From positions 1 to 11,747 of the forward strand of contig JANXWT010000345.1 in assembly GCA_025351035.1 (NCBI GenBank): a stretch of DNA of 11,747 nucleotides, given 5' to 3'. The notes beneath the pieces are model-generated. The model saw nothing but the letters and a program-made list of their open reading frames with translations, was not told the origin of the DNA and ran no database searches. The position numbers and the translations under genes are program-made. Of the stretch, positions 7,001 to 11,747 are shown piece after piece; position 1 is the first letter of the stretch, and the number at the start of each line of letters is the position of its first letter. The DNA is from Opitutia bacterium (lineage in GTDB: Bacteria; Verrucomicrobiota; Verrucomicrobiia; Opitutales; Opitutaceae).

Positions 7001-7876
7001 TCAAGGCTGGCGGCGGCGGGCCACCGCTTCCGCAAAGGCTATAGCGGCGCAATTGATGATATCAAGGTTGCCGGCGTAACGGGGCAGATAATCGCCCAGC
7101 CCATCCACCCGCACCATGGAGATCAGCCGGCCGTGCTCGACCATGGGCTCCAAAATAAGCTGGTAGCCGGGAACGTATTGCCGGATCACCGCGACGATGG
7201 CCGCCACGCGCTCGCGGGTGCGTGGCAAATCCGGCGCGGCGATCTTGGCCATGATAGTCGTCTGCATATGCACGCAAGGCTGCGCAGGATTCAGGTTGAG
7301 GATGGCCTTCGTGCGAGGGCAACCGGTGAACAATTGGAGGCCGCGCTCGGTGGTTTGCAGGTATTCATCGAGATTGATCCGCGTGGCCGGGCCGGCGCTG
7401 CGCGAGGCGATGCTCGAAATCGTCTCGATATAGGAAATGCCCGGATTGGCCTCGGCGATGACTTGGGCGAGCGGGATCGCGGCCTGGCCGCCGCAGGTAA
7501 CCATGTTCACGTTGGGCTCATCCAGACAGGCGGCCAGATTCACGGCCGGCACGCACAGGCGCCCGACATTGGCCGGCGTCAGGTCCACGGCCACGAGTCC
7601 CGCCTGCCGCAATAACGGCGCGTGCCGGGCGTGGTCCTCGGCGCTGGTGGCATCGAAGACCAGCGCCAGCTCGTCCTTGAGATCGAGGACGCTCTGCAGG
7701 CCGCGCGCCGACACCGGGACGTTGAGCAGACTGCCCTTCGTCATGCCGGGCGAAGCCAGATTCCGGCCGGCAAAAAGCCGGCAGCTCAGCACCTCCGAGC
7801 GCACCACCTTCAGCAGGAGATCGGTGCCGATGTTGCCCGTCCCCAGAATCGCGACGTTGAGTTTCTTAAGAGACAT
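7001..7876 (-). CDS. Acetaldehyde dehydrogenase (acetylating), DmpF/MhpF family, short form
   Basis: This 291-residue protein interconverts an aldehyde and its acyl-CoA with NAD(H). It has the Rossmann motif GTGNIG (12-17), VFDATSA (73-79), DLTPANVG (98-105), the catalytic cysteine Cys128 in NVNMVTCGGQA, SIASRSAGPATR (155-166), NLNPAQP and YLPRYAGNLDI (263-273). Classical members have about 310-316 residues. Most of the shortfall is between VPGY (235-238) and YLPRYAGN, where about 17 residues present in E. coli MhpF (as I remember it) are missing. In known systems it forms a complex with the aldolase and takes up acetaldehyde through a channel. Here the aldolase is again the next gene, so the pair probably still associates. 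In this setting reduction of acetyl-CoA (or another acyl-CoA) to supply the aldolase is more plausible than degradation; that is inference. Confidence 0.9.
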   Translation of the reverse strand: MSLKKLNVAILGTGNIGTDLLLKVVRSEVLSCRLFAGRNLASPGMTKGSLLNVPVSARGLQSVLDLKDELALVFDATSAEDHARHAPLLRQAGLVAVDLTPANVGRLCVPAVNLAACLDEPNVNMVTCGGQAAIPLAQVIAEANPGISYIETISSIASRSAGPATRINLDEYLQTTERGLQLFTGCPRTKAILNLNPAQPCVHMQTTIMAKIAAPDLPRTRERVAAIVAVIRQYVPGYQLILEPMVEHGRLISMVRVDGLGDYLPRYAGNLDIINCAAIAFAEAVARRRQP

Positions 7877-7894
7877 GGAGAAGCGCGGACATGT

Positions 7895-8956
7895 TCAGCC
7901 GTTGGCGGTGCCGTGCCACGCGGCGGTTTTCTGGATGGCCTCGTCGAGCGAAACGCGCACGCGCAGCCCGAGCTCAGTTTCGGCGCGGCGAATCGCCGGA
8001 ACATAACGCGACCCCGGGCGACCGGGCGCAGCGATTTGCCGGATTATCACCGGACAATTTTTCTGCAACGCCCGGTTCACCGCGTCCGCGAGTTCCGCGA
8101 TGCTCAGCGCTTCGTCCGAGCCGACGTTATAGGCGCGCCCCGTTGGCCCCCGAAAGAAAATTGTCCACAGCCAAATCGCGAGGTCGGCGGCATAGAGATA
8201 ACTGCGGATGGGCGTGCCGTCTCCGCGCACCTCAATCGGATCGCCGCGCAGGGCATCGCCGATGAAATTGCCTAGAGCGTAGTGGCCATCGAGCGGCTGG
8301 AGCGGACCGACAAAAACAAAGCCACGGGCGATTTTGAGCGCCAAGCCGAGGCGACGCGCGTGCGCCAGGCAGAGTTGCTCCGCGACACATTTCCCCTCGC
8401 CCCAAGCCGAGCCGGGTGCCTGCGGGTCGGGCACCCCGGAGCTGTCTTCGGAGACGGGCGGGCACTCAGGCGGCTGCGGTCCATAGACCGCACCGGAGCT
8501 GACCAGCAGGAAATTTTTGACGCCGGCCTGCTCTGCAAAATCCAAAATCCTGGTCGTGCCGGCCTTCACGAATGCAATCACCTCGCCGCGACTCGCCTCC
8601 TTATTTTTAGTCCACACGTCCGTGTCCGCCGCCGCGTGGATGAGGCCATCAAAGTGTCCGGCCGGAAACGCGAAGGTGCGCAGATCGCCAAGATGAAGCC
8701 TGACGTCGGCGCGGGCGGCCAGATGGGGAGCCTTGTGGGCAAAGGCCGCCGGATCGCGCGTCAGCACCACGGCGCGCATCCCCAGCGCCAGCGCGTCATT
8801 CGCGTGGGTGAAACTTTCCAGCAGCCATTGTCCGAAAAAACCCGTGCCCCCGGTGACGAAAAATGTCTGGCCGCGCGCCTCCGTCCAAAGCTCGCGGGTA
8901 TGGGCGAGCACATGGTCGAGATCTTCGGCAGGCAATGGTTTTGCAGCGGCGGACAT
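7895..8956 (-). CDS. NAD-dependent epimerase/dehydratase-like protein (extended SDR) A, catalytic Tyr replaced by Trp
   Basis: This 353-residue protein has the nucleotide-binding motif GGTGFFG (36-42), LGDLR (89-93), LIHAAADTD (105-113) and SSGAVYGPQP (153-162), followed by the region that should hold Tyr-x-x-x-Lys. It reads SAWGEGK, so Trp185 replaces the catalytic tyrosine while Lys189 remains; the codon is TGG. The rest of the extended-SDR fold looks intact, including RGDGTPIRSYLYAADLA and YNVGSDE, which argues against a decaying gene. The ATG at 8956 was preferred to a TTG two codons upstream that directly abuts the rfbH stop. It sits between rfbH and the dehydrogenase/aldolase pair and is a paralogue of the SDR at 4871-5959. 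It may be an isomerase or epimerase with another acid, a binding protein, or a reductase with altered chemistry; the substrate is unknown. Confidence 0.82.
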   Translation of the reverse strand: MSAAAKPLPAEDLDHVLAHTRELWTEARGQTFFVTGGTGFFGQWLLESFTHANDALALGMRAVVLTRDPAAFAHKAPHLAARADVRLHLGDLRTFAFPAGHFDGLIHAAADTDVWTKNKEASRGEVIAFVKAGTTRILDFAEQAGVKNFLLVSSGAVYGPQPPECPPVSEDSSGVPDPQAPGSAWGEGKCVAEQLCLAHARRLGLALKIARGFVFVGPLQPLDGHYALGNFIGDALRGDPIEVRGDGTPIRSYLYAADLAIWLWTIFFRGPTGRAYNVGSDEALSIAELADAVNRALQKNCPVIIRQIAAPGRPGSRYVPAIRRAETELGLRVRVSLDEAIQKTAAWHGTANG

Positions 8957-8962
8957 CGGCAA

Positions 8963-10450
8963 TTATTTCGAGCGAACAAAGGCGCGGATCGTCGCAATCT
9001 CATAGTCAAGCATCGTCGGCGTGAGACCGGGAAAGGTGCCGAGAAACAGCGCCCGCTGCATGAGTTCGTCGGCCCCGGGCATCGCCCCCACCACGCGGAA
9101 CGCTTGCGGCCGATCCTTCTGGAGTTGGACGAACGCGGGCTGACGGAGCAAATTCCCGCCAAACAGTGCGCGATTGCCAATTTTCTTTGATTCCAAATGC
9201 CGCGCGAGCTGCGTCTGTGAAAAAGGCGCGGAAGGGCGCACGCGCAGCATGAACCCAAACCAGCTTGGGTCGCAGTGCGCGCCGCTGGCGTCCCAACTGA
9301 AGCCGGCAGTGGTCCAATCACTCGCATGAGTGGGCAATGAAAATTCAAAATAATCCCCCAAGTCGGCGAGCCCGGCCCGGAGCGTTTCCCAGTTGCGTTT
9401 CCGCGCTGCAATGAAGGCCGGGAGCTTTTTCAACTGCTGCCGGCCGATGGCGGCCTGCGGATCCAGCGGCTTCAAATTATAGCCGAGGTGGCTGTAAATG
9501 TATTTGTGGTCATAGCCCTTCGGCAGTTCCCCTATCTGCCACTCAAAACGCTTGCCGCAGGTGTTGTCCACGCCGCTCGCGCACCAGCAGTCGCGGCCCC
9601 AGTCGCGGAAACTTTCGGCGGCCGTCTTGAGAGGCGGACGGTGGACAATGTTGACGGCCCCACCCTCGCCCATCGTCAGGTGGTGCGGCGGATAAAATGA
9701 CTGTGTCGAGAGATCCCCCCACGTGCCGGTGTAGCGGGTAATGTGCGTGCCGTCGGCCGGGAGGTCCGGGGAGTTTTCCGTGAAACCCAGCGCACGCGCG
9801 CGCGCCACCGGCAGCGAGTAAGTGCAGCCGAGAGCGTCGCAGTTGTCCTCGATCAACCACAGGTCGTGTCGCCGGCAAAATTCGAGCACGGCCCCAAGAT
9901 CGAACGGGTTGCCCAGCGTATGCGCCATCATCACCGCCTTGGTCTTGCCCGCAGTAAAGGCAGTCTCGAGTTGCTCCACGCGCGCGTTGCCGGTGACGGG
10001 ATCGTTGTCGATGAATACCGGCACGGCCCCGCATTGGATGATCGGCGCCACCGTCGTGGGAAACCCGGCGGCCACGGTGATGACTTCGTCGCCCGGCTGG
10101 ACGCGCTTGGGTGTCGGCAATTTGTGCGTCGTCAGTGTCGAGAGCGCGACGAGATTCGCGGACGAGCCGGAATTGACGAGGAGCGAATGCTTCACACCCA
10201 AAAAGGCCGCGAGTTCCGCCTCGAACGCCGCGCCCTCGGGGCCGAGCGTCAGCCAGAAATCGAGCGTGGCGCCCACGGCCGCCTCGACCTCGTCCTCAGT
10301 GAACACCCGCGCCGCATAGGGCACGCTGGTCCGGCCCGGTTCAAAGACGACCGCTTCGTCAGTGCCGGGGCGATTCGCCCGGTGCATCAGCGCCGAGTAT
10401 TCCCGGGTCAGGCGGAGGATTTCGGCTTTGAGTGCGGCGGGAGTCGGCAT
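8963..10450 (-). CDS. rfbH: CDP-4-keto-6-deoxy-D-glucose 3-dehydrase (RfbH/DdhC/AscC, E1)
   Basis: This 495-residue PLP/[2Fe-2S] enzyme starts C3 deoxygenation of CDP-4-keto-6-deoxyglucose. It has the aspartate-aminotransferase fold, but the PLP lysine is replaced by histidine in SFYPPHHLTMGEGG (His256), the hallmark that separates E1 from DegT aminotransferases. Iron-sulfur ligands are seen as Cys204 (EDNCDALG), Cys288, Cys290 and Cys298 (DCWC.......C). The spacing is C-X83-C-X-C-X7-C against the C-X57-C-X-C-X7-C I recall for Yersinia E1, because of about 26 extra residues around 212-237. RDWGRD and YDHKYIYSHLGYNLK are also typical. The ATG at 10450 (MPTPAALKAEIL) was chosen over the open frame to 10609, which overlaps rfbG; it lies 5 bases after the rfbG stop. 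The partner reductase E3 (DdhD/AscD) is not in the window. Confidence 0.95.
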   Translation of the reverse strand: MPTPAALKAEILRLTREYSALMHRANRPGTDEAVVFEPGRTSVPYAARVFTEDEVEAAVGATLDFWLTLGPEGAAFEAELAAFLGVKHSLLVNSGSSANLVALSTLTTHKLPTPKRVQPGDEVITVAAGFPTTVAPIIQCGAVPVFIDNDPVTGNARVEQLETAFTAGKTKAVMMAHTLGNPFDLGAVLEFCRRHDLWLIEDNCDALGCTYSLPVARARALGFTENSPDLPADGTHITRYTGTWGDLSTQSFYPPHHLTMGEGGAVNIVHRPPLKTAAESFRDWGRDCWCASGVDNTCGKRFEWQIGELPKGYDHKYIYSHLGYNLKPLDPQAAIGRQQLKKLPAFIAARKRNWETLRAGLADLGDYFEFSLPTHASDWTTAGFSWDASGAHCDPSWFGFMLRVRPSAPFSQTQLARHLESKKIGNRALFGGNLLRQPAFVQLQKDRPQAFRVVGAMPGADELMQRALFLGTFPGLTPTMLDYEIATIRAFVRSK

Positions 10451-10455
10451 GGAGA

Positions 10456-11562
10456 TCAGTTCGCCCACGGTGCCCGCAAGGCGACGGCCCGCGCGCAGTA
10501 GGATTCGATTTGCCGGCAGGTGAAGCCGTGCGCGGAGCCCGCGCCGGGCACAGCGGAGTGGGCGCGATACCACGTCATGGTTTCCCGGACCGCTTCCGGA
10601 AACGACCATACCGGGGACCAGTCGAGCAGAGCCTTGGCTTTCGCCGTGTTCAATTGCAGCAGCCGGGCTTCATGCACCGCCTGCGGGTCGGACTGATCCA
10701 CCCACGAACCCGACCAGGTCCGGAACACTTCGGCCACCAATTCCGCCACCGTGCGATTGGCCTCGGGCCCCGGGCCGAAATTGAACGCGGTGGCGATTTG
10801 CGCCGCGAGTCCCGGCCGCAAATCCGGTTGGGCCAGCACGACCGCGAGCCAAAGATATCCGCTCAGCGGTTCCAGCACATGCTGCCAAGGCCGCGTCGCC
10901 GCCGGATGACGGAGGCCGATGGGCTCGCCACGCTGCAAGGCACGGACGCAATCCGGCACAATCCGGTCCACCGCCCAATCGCCGCCGCCAATGACATTCC
11001 CGGCCCGCGCACTGGCAATTCGCACCGGATGCGGTTGGAAAAAGGAGCGCCGCCACGACGCGATGGCGATCTCGCAAGCCGCCTTGCTCGAACTGTAGGG
11101 ATCATGTCCGCCCAGCGAATCCTCCTCCCCGTAACTGTGCTCGCGTTCGCGATTCTCGTAGCACTTGTCGGTAGTGACCAAAACCGCGGCACACGGACGG
11201 TCGAGGACGCGCAACGCTTCCAACACATGAATGGTGCCCATGACATTGGTCGCGTAGGTCTCGACCGGTTGCTCATAGGAAAGACGGACCAGCGGCTGTG
11301 CCGCCAGATGAAAGACAAAATCTGGATTGGTCGCCAGCAACGAGCGGCGCACGGCTCCGGCGTCGCGCAGATCGGCCTCGTCCCAGACTATCCGCGCACC
11401 CAAACCGGTTTGCGCGAAAACCGACGGCGCCGTCGCGGGCGCAAGCGCGAAGCCATGGACCTTGGCGCCCAGCGTGAGCAGCCACTCGGCCAGCCAAGTG
11501 CCCTTGAATCCGGTGACCCCGGACAACCAGACTGTTTTCCCTTTGAACGCGTGGCCGAACAT
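10456..11562 (-). CDS. rfbG: CDP-glucose 4,6-dehydratase (RfbG/DdhB/AscB)
   Basis: This 368-residue extended SDR converts CDP-D-glucose to CDP-4-keto-6-deoxy-D-glucose with tightly bound NAD. It has the Rossmann motif GVTGFKG (15-21), HLAAQPLVRLSYEQP (85-99), VTTDKCYENRE (129-139) with the dehydratase Asp132-Lys133 pair, and Tyr156-SSS-Lys160 within GGHDPYSSSK. Also typical are ARAGNVIGGGDWAVDRIVPD and NFGPGPE. TDKCYEN with GHDPYSSSK separates this group from dTDP-glucose 4,6-dehydratase (RmlB). The ATG at 11562 (MFGHAFKGKTVWLSG) matches the family N-terminus and lies 2 bases after the rfbF stop. A GTG at 11580 would add six residues inside rfbF and is less likely. It catalyses the second step of the CDP-dideoxyhexose pathway and feeds RfbH. 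Confidence 0.95.
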   Translation of the reverse strand: MFGHAFKGKTVWLSGVTGFKGTWLAEWLLTLGAKVHGFALAPATAPSVFAQTGLGARIVWDEADLRDAGAVRRSLLATNPDFVFHLAAQPLVRLSYEQPVETYATNVMGTIHVLEALRVLDRPCAAVLVTTDKCYENREREHSYGEEDSLGGHDPYSSSKAACEIAIASWRRSFFQPHPVRIASARAGNVIGGGDWAVDRIVPDCVRALQRGEPIGLRHPAATRPWQHVLEPLSGYLWLAVVLAQPDLRPGLAAQIATAFNFGPGPEANRTVAELVAEVFRTWSGSWVDQSDPQAVHEARLLQLNTAKAKALLDWSPVWSFPEAVRETMTWYRAHSAVPGAGSAHGFTCRQIESYCARAVALRAPWAN

Positions 11563-11564
11563 GG

Positions 11565-11747
11565 TCACCAAATCTTCCACGGAGCCTGCCCCGTTGCCCA
11601 GAGATTGTTGAGATGGTGCGCTTCCTGATAAGTGTCCATCGGCTGCCAGAACCCCTCGTGCTTGTAGGCGTGGAGCTGGCCATCCTTCACAAGTTGGTCC
11701 ATCGGCTGGCGCTCCATCATCATCAGCGGGTCGGCCGGCAGGTAGTC
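11565..11747 (-). CDS. rfbF: Glucose-1-phosphate cytidylyltransferase (RfbF/DdhA), C-terminal fragment cut by window edge
   Basis: The last 60 codons are present, from DYLPADPLMMMERQPMDQLV to the ending ATGQAPWKIW and TGA at 11567-11565. The block 'L..dGqL.AYKHeGFWQPMDT...... L..LW..G.APWKiW' is the characteristic end of this enzyme, which is about 257 residues in Salmonella and makes CDP-glucose from CTP and glucose 1-phosphate. The catalytic N-terminal part lies outside the window. The stop is followed after two bases by the rfbG ATG, so the two are translationally linked. It is the first committed step and sets the nucleotide carrier as CDP, which matters for interpreting every downstream gene. 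Confidence 0.9.
   Translation of the reverse strand, partial: DYLPADPLMMMERQPMDQLVKDGQLHAYKHEGFWQPMDTYQEAHHLNNLWATGQAPWKIW

Larger units (their letters stand above)
229..11747 (-). other. Apparent single operon for a CDP-linked (branched) 3,6-dideoxyhexose and its transfer
   Basis: Ten genes run head to tail. Junctions in transcription order are 2, 5, 6, 18 and 10 bases, a 4-base overlap (ATGA), a 1-base overlap (TAATG), then 43 and 58 bases. Most starts lack a clear Shine-Dalgarno sequence, so translation may depend on coupling at the tight junctions. No promoter-like gap exists between rfbF and the ThDP gene, so the promoter must lie beyond base 11747. The 43-base gap carries a 6-bp inverted repeat (2995-3000 with 3030-3035) of doubtful significance. 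No strong intrinsic terminator was seen after 229. Confidence 0.7.

Noticed and set aside
5956..7876. The dehydrogenase/aldolase pair as part of an aromatic meta-cleavage degradation operon
   Set aside because: No dioxygenase, hydrolase, hydratase or decarboxylase of that pathway is present. The genes lie among CDP-sugar enzymes with tight junctions, so a biosynthetic role is more likely.
10432..11628. Plus-strand open frame of 398 codons
   Set aside because: It is opposite rfbG and the rfbF end and shows no family motif; a shadow frame.
1..11747. CRISPR array, tRNA or rRNA genes, phage genes
   Set aside because: No regularly spaced repeats, tRNA-like cloverleaf ends, rRNA-like blocks or phage proteins were seen on either strand.

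Overview
The window is a GC-rich stretch in which every supportable gene lies on the minus strand, so it reads from right to left (high to low coordinates). It looks like part of a surface-polysaccharide (O-antigen type) locus of a Gram-negative bacterium. The CDP-3,6-dideoxyhexose enzymes, the closely packed genes and the start of an 'IRKSHNV'-type IS200/IS605 transposase would fit Verrucomicrobiota (for example Opitutales). That is an impression from protein style, not a proven assignment. Most genes inside the cluster lack an obvious Shine-Dalgarno sequence.

Layout in transcription order: (1) 11747-11565, C-terminal end of glucose-1-phosphate cytidylyltransferase (RfbF); (2) 11562-10456, CDP-glucose 4,6-dehydratase (RfbG); (3) 10450-8963, RfbH, the PLP/[2Fe-2S] C3-dehydratase; (4) 8956-7895, NAD-dependent epimerase/dehydratase-like protein A; (5) 7876-7001, acetaldehyde dehydrogenase (acetylating) of the DmpF/MhpF family; (6) 6990-5956, class II pyruvate aldolase of the DmpG/MhpE (4-hydroxy-2-oxovalerate aldolase) family; (7) 5959-4871, NAD-dependent epimerase/dehydratase B, a paralogue of A; (8) 4871-3036, ThDP-dependent acetolactate-synthase-like enzyme; (9) 2992-2060, GtrB/DPM1-like GT2 glycosyltransferase with two C-terminal membrane helices; (10) 2001-229, a large polytopic GT-C-like membrane protein; then 151 bases without a gene, and (11) 77-1, the first 25 codons of an IS200/IS605 transposase. 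Genes 1-8 are separated by at most 18 bases or overlap. The two larger gaps (43 and 58 bases) precede the glycosyltransferases. No internal promoter is needed or evident, so this is probably one operon that starts outside the window.

How the genes may work together (inference): RfbF-G-H make CDP-4-keto-3,6-dideoxy-D-glucose. The DmpF/DmpG pair, normally the last two steps of meta-cleavage aromatic degradation, has no degradation genes around it. Run backwards, it would build a 4-hydroxy-2-oxo acid from acetyl-CoA (or another acyl-CoA) and pyruvate. The ThDP enzyme would decarboxylate that acid and add the acyl unit to the C4 ketone of the sugar, as YerE does with pyruvate in yersiniose A biosynthesis. 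One or both SDR proteins would reduce the new side-chain ketone. The product would be a higher-carbon branched sugar, for example 3,6-dideoxy-4-C-(1,3-dihydroxybutyl)-hexose, which the GT2/GT-C pair may then install on a glycan. Active-site differences in the aldolase (Phe at the catalytic Tyr position, His at a specificity Leu), a shortened dehydrogenase and an SDR without its catalytic Tyr suggest these proteins have been repurposed. This proposed side-chain assembly line is the most interesting content of the window.
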